DNA from: Ruminococcus flavefaciens 007c | Lineage (GTDB): Bacteria > Bacillota > Clostridia > Oscillospirales > Ruminococcaceae | Assembly (NCBI RefSeq): GCF_000571935.1 | Contig: NZ_ATAX01000016.1 | Coordinates: 62,001-126,000, forward strand | Reading direction: 5' to 3' | DNA: 64,000 nt | Shown: piece by piece, positions 32,564 through 40,239 of the stretch | How the letters are laid out: each line of letters begins with the position of its first letter | Position numbering within the stretch: the stretch's first letter is position 1 | Program-made: the position numbers and the translations under genes | Notes under the pieces: model-generated | Seen by the model: the letters and a program-made list of their open reading frames with translations, nothing else | What the model was told of the DNA's origin: nothing | Database searches by the model: none

Positions 32564-34573
32564 TTATTCCTCAGCAGAAGCAAACTGGCTCTCATGACGG
32601 GTAAAGAAGTCCGTTCTCGGAGGCAGGAACTTCAGCTTGTGATCCTCTCCTGTGAAGTACGTCAGCGGTTCGAGAATAGTATCCCATGACCAGATACGCT
32701 CGTCGACTTCCAGATACTCGCGTAGCTTCTCTGTGCCGAAGGGAGCCATCGGGTGCAGGAGCACGCCTGTTATCCTTATCATGTAGAACAGGTTGGCAAG
32801 AGCCTGTTTCAGAGCTTCCTTGTCGGGATATTCACCTGTAAGTGCCTTTGCCATGTACTTGCTGCCGTTGCGGATATAGCTGTCCAGAACATAGGTACAC
32901 TGGTGGAATGCGAACTTGGACATATGCCTCTCGTATTCAAGCACAGCCTTCTTTGCGTCCTCACGGAACTTCTCCTCGGGAGCGTTATTGGGCATAACGC
33001 CGTCCAGCTCCTTCTGAGTGGTATAGAAAGCGGTACGTATCATACGGTTGAAAACGTTTGAAAGGAGCAGACCGTCCTTGACTACGGGATCTGCATCATC
33101 AGGCTTTGCGTCGGGATTATACGGCTTGGGCATAAAGCTTACGGAACGCTGTCCCAGACCGAGTCCCAGCCAGTGCATACGGAGCTGCTCGGGAGTATAG
33201 TGATTGAGCAGGTCGTCAGCCATAGGCGGCTTTACTGCGCCGGAGCTTGAAGCCTTCTTGTCAAGGAAGAGGATATGGTGGTTAGCCACGATAACAGGGA
33301 GCTGAAGCTCACCGTCGGCAGGTGAAGCGGTCTTGGTATCGCTCTCCTGCTGAGCCATCCACATTGCAGGCTCGGCAATGCCGTAGAAGTAGATATTGTC
33401 CTGACCGATGAACTGGTAAACGGTAGAATCCTTGCTGCACCAGTAATCGCGCCATTCTTCCTTATCGTGACCGATAGATTCCAGGTATGTCTCTGTGAAG
33501 GAGATAGGAGCCCAGAGCGACTCCGGCCATACCCACACGGTAAGACCGTCAACGCCGTCCATAACGGGAGCAGGTACTCCCCACTCGATATTACCTGTAA
33601 GGCGGAAAGGAACTAGGGTCTTACCTGTTCTGTAGCGAATGCCATTCTCGGTAAGTACGCGGCAGGCTTCGTCACAGTCGGAAAGCTTGTCGAACTCAAT
33701 GGTGAATGATGGCTTTTTAGGCTCTTCAAGGTAGTTATGAGCAGGCATCTTATCCTTCAGGCTCATGTACTTTTCCTCAAATTCACGCTTTATGTAGATG
33801 ACGGGCTTCTTTAAGAACTCGTCGATGGTCTTCCATACAACAGGACGGATATCCTTGCGCTTTTTCAGCTCCTCAACCCAGTCCTTCATGAGCTGCTCAT
33901 AGTCTCTGAGCTTGAAGTACCAGTTAGTAACGGGCTTCATGGTAGGAGTTTCGCCTGTAAGGGTGCTGACAGGATTTATGAGGTTCTCGGGCATATACTG
34001 ATGTCCCATGTCACACTCGTCTGCGTAGCCCTTTTCGGAGGTACAGCCGTCAACAGGACACTTGCCGATTACCTGTCTGCCGTTGAGGAACACACCTGCT
34101 TTTTCATCGAAAAACTGCATGGTGGTTATCTGATTCAGCTGTCCCTTCTTATGGAGAGAGCTGATAAAACGGTCTGTAACAGAAGCGTGTATATCCTTGG
34201 AGCGGCCCAGTCCCGAAGCTGCAAACAGATTGGGAGCTATACCGTAAGCGGCAAGAGTCTCCTTCTGCTTGTTATGATTTCTCTGTACAAAGTCTTCAAG
34301 GGAGCCCTCGAACTCGCCGTTCTTGACCTTTACGCGCCAGCCCTCTGCAATAGGCGAACCGTAGCAGTCCGTACCGCTGACGAAGATGACGTTCTCCTTG
34401 CCGATTCGGTCTCTCAGGAAGCGAGCATAGGTATCAGCAAATACCAGCATACCGCCAACGTGACCGAAGTGGAGCTCTTTATTGCCGTAGGGCATACCGC
34501 CTGTGACTACTGCCCTTTTAGGGAACACAGGACGGGGTATCTCAAAATTTTTCTTTTCTTTATTGTCTGACAT
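32564..34573 (-). CDS. metG: Methionyl-tRNA synthetase (class I)
   Basis: Protein of 669 residues, ATG behind TTAAGAGGAAA. The N-terminal catalytic domain has the HIGH equivalent HFGH ('PYGNKELHFGHVGG') and a zinc knuckle with 'CPVDGC...CDMGH'. The connective domain and 'IGQDNIYFYGIAEPAMW' follow. The KMSKS position reads KASSS ('LFLDKKASSSGAVKPP'), a non-standard form. The anticodon-binding helices fill the C-terminus; there is no C-terminal EMAP-like tRNA-binding domain. It lies downstream of gltX on the same strand with 180 bases of repeat DNA between. Whether a second, classical metG exists elsewhere cannot be seen. Confidence 0.9.
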   Translation of the reverse strand: MSDNKEKKNFEIPRPVFPKRAVVTGGMPYGNKELHFGHVGGMLVFADTYARFLRDRIGKENVIFVSGTDCYGSPIAEGWRVKVKNGEFEGSLEDFVQRNHNKQKETLAAYGIAPNLFAASGLGRSKDIHASVTDRFISSLHKKGQLNQITTMQFFDEKAGVFLNGRQVIGKCPVDGCTSEKGYADECDMGHQYMPENLINPVSTLTGETPTMKPVTNWYFKLRDYEQLMKDWVEELKKRKDIRPVVWKTIDEFLKKPVIYIKREFEEKYMSLKDKMPAHNYLEEPKKPSFTIEFDKLSDCDEACRVLTENGIRYRTGKTLVPFRLTGNIEWGVPAPVMDGVDGLTVWVWPESLWAPISFTETYLESIGHDKEEWRDYWCSKDSTVYQFIGQDNIYFYGIAEPAMWMAQQESDTKTASPADGELQLPVIVANHHILFLDKKASSSGAVKPPMADDLLNHYTPEQLRMHWLGLGLGQRSVSFMPKPYNPDAKPDDADPVVKDGLLLSNVFNRMIRTAFYTTQKELDGVMPNNAPEEKFREDAKKAVLEYERHMSKFAFHQCTYVLDSYIRNGSKYMAKALTGEYPDKEALKQALANLFYMIRITGVLLHPMAPFGTEKLREYLEVDERIWSWDTILEPLTYFTGEDHKLKFLPPRTDFFTRHESQFASAEE

Positions 34574-34608
34574 TTTATTTTCCTCTTAACATTATTCGTT
34601 TATATTTC

Positions 34609-34741
34609 GGGTGGGACGTCGAGGACGCCGTCCCCTACAAAACATAATTGTTTACCACGAAACGCCAAGAGCGGCGTTCCCTACAATTGGTCATATATAA
34701 TTTGTGAGTTATTGGCGGGCGGATAATATCCGCCCCTACAA
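34609..34741 (-). repeat. Three short palindromic repeat units sharing TTGTAGGG
   Basis: On the minus strand each unit starts TTGTAGGG (or TTTGTAGGG) and then forms a hairpin: 34741-34714 (GGGCGGATATTATCCGCCC), 34686-34655 (AACGCC / GGCGTT) and 34640-34609 (GGGAC / GTCCC). The stems differ in sequence but the head is shared, as expected for a dispersed REP-like family. They fill the gap between gltX and metG. A diverged copy may lie at about 48575-48600. Confidence 0.7.
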
Positions 34742-34753
34742 GCTAATGGCTTA

Positions 34754-36388
34754 TCAGGCGAACGCCTGAAGGCGCTTGCGTGTGATCTCCTCGCCCAGAA
34801 CGTGACTGACCTCCCAGATATCGGGAGCATTTGCGTGTCCCGTGAGAGCTATACGAAGCATATTTGTGATGTGGACTATACTTCCCTTGAACTGGTCGGG
34901 ATTCTTCTTGTAGTCCTTGGGCTTTACTGCAAAGCCCATTTCCTCGGTGATAGCCTTTACCTTATCGAACCATGCGGCACTGTCGTCGTTATGATCATAG
35001 CTTGCAAGGTACTTGCCGAAGAACTCCTTCACTATAGCTTCGCCGCACTCCTCGGGCATAGGATCTGATACTGTGAACTTCTCATCATAATAGAAGCTCA
35101 TGAAGTCACAGGCCTGCTTCCATGTCTCAATGTCTCTTCTCGGCTTTGCACCGCCTCTGCCTACATTGAGAGCTGCAAGAGTTCTCTCTGGGTACTTGTT
35201 TATGAGTGCTGCAAAATCCTTGTCGTACTCATTGCACCATTCCAGCCAGCCGTCATAGACCTGCTGTGCAGGCATACGGCATATAACGTTCTTGGATATA
35301 TCGCGGAGTTTGTCCAGATCCACAAGAGCTCCAGAAACAGACATTTTCTCCAGTGTATAGGGAAATTCGTGATAGTCAGCCTCGGGATTTGCGATACGCC
35401 ACTCCTCATAGTTGGAATTGAGCAGAGTGAGCAGAAACTCCCAGATAGCGTCCTTGCTGATACCCTCCTGCTGGTAGTAAGCCAGTGCAAGCTCGGGATC
35501 CTTGCGCTTTGAGAGCTTTCTCTTGCTTGCGCCGTCCATCTTCATCAGTGTGGCTGTATGGCAATAGATAGGCTGCTTCCATCCGAGAGTATTGAAAAGC
35601 TCAACGTGCATGGGAAGAGACGAGATCCACTCCTCACCTCTTACAACGTGAGTTGAGCGCATGAAGTGATCGTCGATAACGTGCGCGAAGTGATATGTGG
35701 GGATTCCGTCGCTCTTGAGGAGCACAAAGTCCATATTGTTGCGGGGCATTTCCAGCTTTCCGCGGATAGCGTCCTCAACAACGATATTCTCACCTGTCTC
35801 CTGACCTCTGAAACGGAGGACCCACTCCTTGCCGTCGGCAATATTGGCCTTTATCTCGTCAATGCTAAGATCGCGGCACTTTGCATACTTGCCGTAAACT
35901 CCGGGATTTTCCTTGTTGGCAGTCTGCTGCTCGCGGACAGCCTCTATTTCCTCTGCAGTCATAAAGCAGGGATAAGCCAGTCCTCTCTCTGTGAGGAGCT
36001 TTGCGAATACATGGTATATATCCTTGCGCTGACGCTGTCGGTAGGGACCGTAGCTGCCGTTGTCGCCCTCGGCTGTAGCTCCCTCGTCGAAGTGAACGCC
36101 GAAATAGTTCATGGCGTTGATCACAGTTTCAACAGCGCCCTCAACTTCGCGCTTATTGTCGGTATCCTCTATTCTCAGATAGAAAACGCCATCAGACTGG
36201 TGTGAGATACGCTCTCCAATGATAGCATTATAGAGATTACCCAGGTGAACGAAGCCCGTTGGGCTCGGTCCTATACGTGTAACGCAGGCGCCCTCCGGGA
36301 GCTGCCTTTCGGGGAAACGCACCTCTATATCCTCGGGAGTTTCCTTTACGTCGGGAAAAAGAAGTTCTGCAAGTGCCTTATAGTCCAT
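34754..36388 (-). CDS. gltX: Glutamyl-tRNA synthetase
   Basis: Protein of 544 residues, ATG behind CGAAGGATTGATA. Class I signatures are clear: HIGH equivalent in 'RIGPSPTGFVHLGNLYNAI', 'FYLRIEDTDNKREVEGA', and KLSKR near the middle. The long C-terminal half is the helical anticodon-binding domain. In Bacillota the enzyme is usually non-discriminating and also charges tRNA-Gln for later amidation; that cannot be proved here. It has its own promoter at 36446. Confidence 0.95.
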   Translation of the reverse strand: MDYKALAELLFPDVKETPEDIEVRFPERQLPEGACVTRIGPSPTGFVHLGNLYNAIIGERISHQSDGVFYLRIEDTDNKREVEGAVETVINAMNYFGVHFDEGATAEGDNGSYGPYRQRQRKDIYHVFAKLLTERGLAYPCFMTAEEIEAVREQQTANKENPGVYGKYAKCRDLSIDEIKANIADGKEWVLRFRGQETGENIVVEDAIRGKLEMPRNNMDFVLLKSDGIPTYHFAHVIDDHFMRSTHVVRGEEWISSLPMHVELFNTLGWKQPIYCHTATLMKMDGASKRKLSKRKDPELALAYYQQEGISKDAIWEFLLTLLNSNYEEWRIANPEADYHEFPYTLEKMSVSGALVDLDKLRDISKNVICRMPAQQVYDGWLEWCNEYDKDFAALINKYPERTLAALNVGRGGAKPRRDIETWKQACDFMSFYYDEKFTVSDPMPEECGEAIVKEFFGKYLASYDHNDDSAAWFDKVKAITEEMGFAVKPKDYKKNPDQFKGSIVHITNMLRIALTGHANAPDIWEVSHVLGEEITRKRLQAFA

Positions 36389-36445
36389 ATTATCAATCCT
36401 TCGTTATTTTTATGCCGGTATCTGTTTACAGACAACATTTAAATA

Positions 36446-36474
36446 ATTATATCATAATATAACAATAATGTCAA
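36446..36474 (-). promoter_or_regulatory. Promoter of gltX
   Basis: On the minus strand: TTGACA (36474-36469), a 17-base spacer, and TATAAT (36451-36446). No T-box leader follows; the 5' leader is only about 50 bases. Confidence 0.85.
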
Positions 36475-36486
36475 ATCCGACAATGC

Positions 36487-36519
36487 ATAAAAAAGCTCCC
36501 CTCATAACAAGGGGAACTT
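36487..36519 (-). terminator. Terminator after the small zinc-ribbon-like gene
   Basis: On the minus strand, stem AAGTTCCCC / GGGGAGCTT is followed by TTTTTATG. Confidence 0.8.
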
Positions 36520-36524
36520 TTCTG

Positions 36525-36773
36525 TCAATATGACTGATAATATGTACCGTAGGACTGTCCGCAGAGGGCACAGTATCTCTCATACAATGCACCGTTGGGA
36601 CCTGAATACAGCGTTCTTCTGGTCATGTGGTAGCTGCAGCCGTGGCACTGAGCATAAGCCTTTAAAAGCCTTGGGCTCTTCTGCGGTTTATCATATTTTG
36701 TTATTCCCGAACCAGCACCGAAAATAGCAACTGCCAGAGCGAATGCGGAGATCTTTCTAAGTGCTTTTTTCAT
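36525..36773 (-). CDS. Small secreted protein with two CxxC motifs
   Basis: Protein of 82 residues, ATG behind GTAAAGGAATTG. A signal peptide covers about residues 1-24 (ISAFALAVAIFGAGSG). The mature part has CHGC and CALC separated by about 22 residues, a pattern that could bind zinc or form a compact disulfide or rubredoxin-like fold. It is Tyr-rich at the end (YGTYYQSY). It lies next to another small secreted protein. No family is recognised. Confidence 0.65.
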   Translation of the reverse strand: MKKALRKISAFALAVAIFGAGSGITKYDKPQKSPRLLKAYAQCHGCSYHMTRRTLYSGPNGALYERYCALCGQSYGTYYQSY

Positions 36774-36843
36774 TTATATCAATTCCTTTACTATAACATT
36801 TTAAGCCGAAACTGCGGCCTTATTCTGATCCTGTATTAATCTG

Positions 36844-37188
36844 TTATATTTCTATTGTGTAATAAAGATATATCCAGCCTCTGCCGGGAATATAGCCCCA
36901 GCCGTTGTCATTACCCATAGTTATGATCTGCTCACCGTAATTAAGAGCTCCGACCACTCTATAATTCGTACCTGCGCCTTCTCTGATATTGAGACCGCTT
37001 TTAGCTGTAACCTGTCTCTTGGTGAATATTTTGAATTTTACAGCAATAGTTTTTGCATTAGCTTCTACGGAATTAACAACAGAGCATCGGGAAGCGGGAT
37101 CGTTGATAGCCGATGGCATTACTACACAGGCAGATAATGTAGCGGCAGAAAGTGCAGTGCAGAGTATTTTTCTGAAATGTTTGTTCAT
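36844..37188 (-). CDS. Small secreted SH3-domain protein
   Basis: About 114 residues. The ATG at 37188 follows GAAGGAACTG. A signal peptide lies at about 1-40 (KILCTALSAATLSACVVMPSA). The mature part is one bacterial SH3b domain: 'TAKSGLNIREGAGTNYRVVGALNYGEQIITMG' then 'WGYIPGRGWIYLYYTIEI'. Such domains bind peptidoglycan peptides. There is no catalytic module, so it may be a wall-binding accessory protein. It has its own promoter at 37241. Confidence 0.82.
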   Translation of the reverse strand: MNKHFRKILCTALSAATLSACVVMPSAINDPASRCSVVNSVEANAKTIAVKFKIFTKRQVTAKSGLNIREGAGTNYRVVGALNYGEQIITMGNDNGWGYIPGRGWIYLYYTIEI

Positions 37189-37240
37189 TGGTATCAGTTC
37201 CTTCTTTATAAATTTAAGATCTGTTGATCTTATACTCCAC

Positions 37241-37269
37241 ATAATACAACATCTTTCACCAATTGTCAA
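37241..37269 (-). promoter_or_regulatory. Promoter of the SH3-domain gene
   Basis: On the minus strand: TTGACA (37269-37264), a 17-base spacer, and TATTAT (37246-37241). Another TTGACA lies 14 bases further upstream. Confidence 0.75.
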
Positions 37270-37384
37270 TACTTATTGTCAACAAATTACAGGTACACAT
37301 TCACCCAATTAACGTATATTCAAAGATAAATCTACAGTATGAACTTTTTGTAAATTCCGTTTTCTCCCGATTTTCAGCCATAAT

Positions 37385-37891
37385 TCAGCCCTTAGCCTCA
37401 AGAAAATGCACCAGCATATTCCATGTAGCACAGTCTACACAACCGCTTTTGTCAAGCCCACAGAAGCCCTGAAAGGTTCTTACCGCAGCAGCCGTACTGT
37501 CATTGAACTCTCCGCATACCGATACTTTCGGCATATTGTCATACCACTCGGCAGCCTTGCCGAGCATTGCCTGTATAATGTATACCAGCTCACCGCTGTC
37601 ACCTTCTGCTGTACTGAAGCTCCGCGACGGGAATGCATGATAGGCCGCAGGAGCTCCGTCAAGACAGTTTCTGTATACCGATGCTATCCTGTTCCATGTG
37701 GCGGAGTCGGTATCTCCCGTTACAGGAAGTCCGTACTCCCTCTGGAAAGCCTCCACAGCCATGCGGGTTTCGCTGTCATAGCTGCCGTAGGGCAGCACAT
37801 ACGGTATCCTGCTGTTGCACAGTGATATCCCGTAGAGCATGGTGCGCAGCTCACGGATATGTTCCTTTTTCTGTTCCTCTGTATATGGCAT
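37385..37891 (-). CDS. Protein with two peptidoglycan-binding (PG_binding_1) domains
   Basis: Protein of 168 residues, ATG behind AGAGGGAGTGAG. Two PG_binding_1 repeats are visible: 'YGSYDSETRMAVEAFQREYGLPVTGDTDSATWNRI' and 'VCGEFNDSTAAAVRTFQGFCGLDKSGCVDCATWNML'. There is no signal peptide or catalytic domain, which is unusual for wall-binding proteins but seen in spore and coat contexts. It is the last gene of a three-gene unit with 37944 and 39339. Confidence 0.82.
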   Translation of the reverse strand: MPYTEEQKKEHIRELRTMLYGISLCNSRIPYVLPYGSYDSETRMAVEAFQREYGLPVTGDTDSATWNRIASVYRNCLDGAPAAYHAFPSRSFSTAEGDSGELVYIIQAMLGKAAEWYDNMPKVSVCGEFNDSTAAAVRTFQGFCGLDKSGCVDCATWNMLVHFLEAKG

Positions 37892-37943
37892 AAGCTCACT
37901 CCCTCTGATAAACGCAGAATCATTACGTCATGCGCTCCGCATT

Positions 37944-39335
37944 TTACTTAATGGTATAGCCGGGGTTCTGATATGGACGCTTGTCAAAGCCATAGCGTAA
38001 ATCGGAATATACTCCCGCTATGCTGTCCCATGTTACAGCGCCGACTATACCCGTAGGATCTATACCGAACTGTCGCTGAAAAGCTGTCACGGACTGCTTG
38101 GTAAGAGGTCCGAAATAGCCTGTGTCACTTACGGCAGGTATATCGGAATAGCTCCTGTTTATATAGGTCAGGTACTGCTGTATTATCTTCACGGAGTCTC
38201 CGCTGGCTCCCTCACGGAGAACTGTGCCCGGATACAGTGCAACGGAGGTATACTGAGGCGGAACGCTCTCGACTATACCCTGATAAGCTCTGTAAAGGTC
38301 ATTTCTTGTTGCTCTGTCGGCAATGCCCGTCTGAGGGAGCCCGAACACCCTCTGGAAGGACTTCACCGAGCGCTCCGTCTGCTCGCCGAAATAGCCTGTT
38401 ATTTCCACGGGTATAACCGCTTCGTAATAAGCTCCGATGACCGCAAGGTAGTATTGCAGCATACTCACTTCTATCGACTGCATACCTATGTGCAGATCCT
38501 CTGCAAACTGAGGCGAGATCTCATCGAAACGTACTCCCTCGGAATCAAGCTCAGCCAGCCGCTTCACACTGGTATAGATATAGGTTATCCTGTACCATGT
38601 GGCAGCGTCCACTGTTCCCGTGACTTCAAGGCCGAACACCTGCTGGAACTTTCTCACCGCAGCCTCAGTGGGAGTATCGAACACGCCGTCTGCCGCAGGT
38701 ATCTTTGGTATAGCAGGATAATTCCGTGATATACGATTGAGCCACACCTGTATATACTTCACCTCGTTGCCGAAGGAGCCGTTCTTCAGCTCTATATCGG
38801 GATATGAAGGCATAGCTGTCTGCACGGGAGCGTTCTTCACTATGTCTATATCCTCGCCGTAGTAATACTGAAGTATCTCATACGGAGTAAGCCCTCTGTT
38901 GGCAAGACTCACAGTCCCCCACTGGGAAAGTCCCGCACAGGTAGTGGTAGTGCCGTTGCAGAAGGACGTGAAAAGAGGCTCGATACTTCCGCTCCTCCTT
39001 ATATAGTCGTTGAAAAGCTCATCAACAAGATAACTGATATTCTCGAAATACTCCCTGCCGTTGATGAACTTCTGGTCAAACTGAGTTGTCGCGGTAATAT
39101 CGAAATCATAGCCCCTTGAGCGGTACCATTCCGTATAAATACGGTTCAGCGCAAAAGAAACAATGGCATAAATATTTGCACGGAGAGCATTTTCGGGCCA
39201 TGTGGGGTATATCTCACTGGAAGCCACATTTTTCACATATGAAGCAAAGCCCACCGTCACATCGGGCGCTCCCGAATCGGGATAGCCCAGATGTACGGTT
39301 ATGGTCTCGGGTATAAACGGAGTGCCTGTGAGCAT
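37944..39335 (-). CDS. SpoIID/LytB-like protein with three peptidoglycan-binding domains
   Basis: Protein of 463 residues. The ribosome site GGAAAGGAG lies within the end of the previous gene. The N-terminal 170 residues resemble a SpoIID/LytB domain ('FASYVKNVASSEIYPTWPENALRANIYAIVSFALN' and 'TTCAGLSQWGTVSLANRGLTPYEILQYYYG'). Three PG_binding_1 domains follow (around residues 185-255, 285-350 and 375-450), each with 'AVxxFQxxFGLxxTGxxxxxTW'. No signal peptide is seen. SpoIID is a lytic transglycosylase that acts with SpoIIP in engulfment; the form here may act on spore or cell wall. Catalytic residues were not verified. Confidence 0.78.
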   Translation of the reverse strand: MLTGTPFIPETITVHLGYPDSGAPDVTVGFASYVKNVASSEIYPTWPENALRANIYAIVSFALNRIYTEWYRSRGYDFDITATTQFDQKFINGREYFENISYLVDELFNDYIRRSGSIEPLFTSFCNGTTTTCAGLSQWGTVSLANRGLTPYEILQYYYGEDIDIVKNAPVQTAMPSYPDIELKNGSFGNEVKYIQVWLNRISRNYPAIPKIPAADGVFDTPTEAAVRKFQQVFGLEVTGTVDAATWYRITYIYTSVKRLAELDSEGVRFDEISPQFAEDLHIGMQSIEVSMLQYYLAVIGAYYEAVIPVEITGYFGEQTERSVKSFQRVFGLPQTGIADRATRNDLYRAYQGIVESVPPQYTSVALYPGTVLREGASGDSVKIIQQYLTYINRSYSDIPAVSDTGYFGPLTKQSVTAFQRQFGIDPTGIVGAVTWDSIAGVYSDLRYGFDKRPYQNPGYTIK

Positions 39336-39338
39336 ATC

Positions 39339-40016
39339 TCACTCCTTTCCGCTGCCGAAGCTCGGCTCAGCATTGTAATATGTCACCGTATCGTCGGCGC
39401 TGTTCATCATAAGCGGCAGGGGGATAAGGTTGAAGTTCTGGACTGAGGTTATGCCGGAAAACACAGGAACATCAACACTTCTCGCCCTGAAAAAGCCCTC
39501 CGCGGTAACGGTGACATCAAAGAGTGCGTAAGGTCTCTCAGAGGGATCGGGAGTACCGGAATGAACGCTGTCAGGTACAGGCAGCTCAAATCGCGGAGAA
39601 ACTCCGCTCTCGTCGGTGAGTCCCGAAGCAAGGATGAGTCTTTTCCCGTCAACTACCGCAATTACGCTCACAGCAGCCCCCGACACCGCCGAGGAATCCT
39701 CTCCGGTACGCACATTCACCAGTATATAGCCCTTTTCACTGTCTATAAATGCTTCAGAATAATACTCAGGAGGCACGCTGTCCTCCTCTGTGACAGTTCC
39801 CGCATCCGTGTCAAGTCCCGAAAGATCCGGCTCGGGATAGCGGCTGTTGTAATCCTCAGTGCCATTTTCATCAGTAAACTCGGAATATGCCGTATCATCG
39901 GGAGCGTCAGCGGTCTGTCTGTTCTGTTCTACGGGCTTATCAGCAACGTTCCGCATGCCATAGAGCTTCATAAGCTCCTGCTTGTATTTTTCTGTATCCA
40001 TATCTCTGCTCTGCAT
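39339..40016 (-). CDS. Protein with acidic N-terminus and beta-sandwich-like domain, linked to the SpoIID-like gene
   Basis: Protein of 225 residues, ATG behind GGAGGAGATATT. The first 90 residues are acidic and probably disordered. Residues about 90-210 ('KGYILVNVRTGEDSSAVSGAAVSVIAVVDGKRLILASGLTDESGVS') look like a carboxypeptidase-regulatory or prealbumin-like beta-sandwich, a frequent partner of wall-binding proteins. It ends 'SAEDDTVTYYNAEPSFGSGKE'-like, with no anchor. It is the first gene of the unit 39339 - 37944 - 37385. I do not recognise a specific family. Confidence 0.7.
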   Translation of the reverse strand: MQSRDMDTEKYKQELMKLYGMRNVADKPVEQNRQTADAPDDTAYSEFTDENGTEDYNSRYPEPDLSGLDTDAGTVTEEDSVPPEYYSEAFIDSEKGYILVNVRTGEDSSAVSGAAVSVIAVVDGKRLILASGLTDESGVSPRFELPVPDSVHSGTPDPSERPYALFDVTVTAEGFFRARSVDVPVFSGITSVQNFNLIPLPLMMNSADDTVTYYNAEPSFGSGKE

Positions 40017-40178
40017 AATATCTCCTCCCGATAAAGCATATGCGATGCTCCTGTATTTTATGCTCTTTACGCAGCTGTTCGTTTTTTAATGATATGTCAA
40101 CAGTAACCGCTATTCTACAATAATATTCCTCATCTTTAAACAAGCCGCTCCGCCCGGCCGCGATTTTACAAAATGTTA

Positions 40179-40208
40179 TTGAACTATCCACTTGCCGCAT
40201 TGTATAAT
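40179..40208 (+). promoter_or_regulatory. Promoter of the CE2-like esterase gene
   Basis: TTGAAC (40179-40184), an 18-base spacer, and TATAAT (40203-40208). The rest of 40017-40178 shows nothing I can name. Confidence 0.65.
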
Positions 40209-40239
40209 TGAATTAATACATAGTAAAGGAGAAGGGAAT

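Noticed and set aside
36389..36480. Possible T-box leader before gltX
   Set aside because: The leader is only about 50 bases and lacks the T-box sequence and specifier loop.
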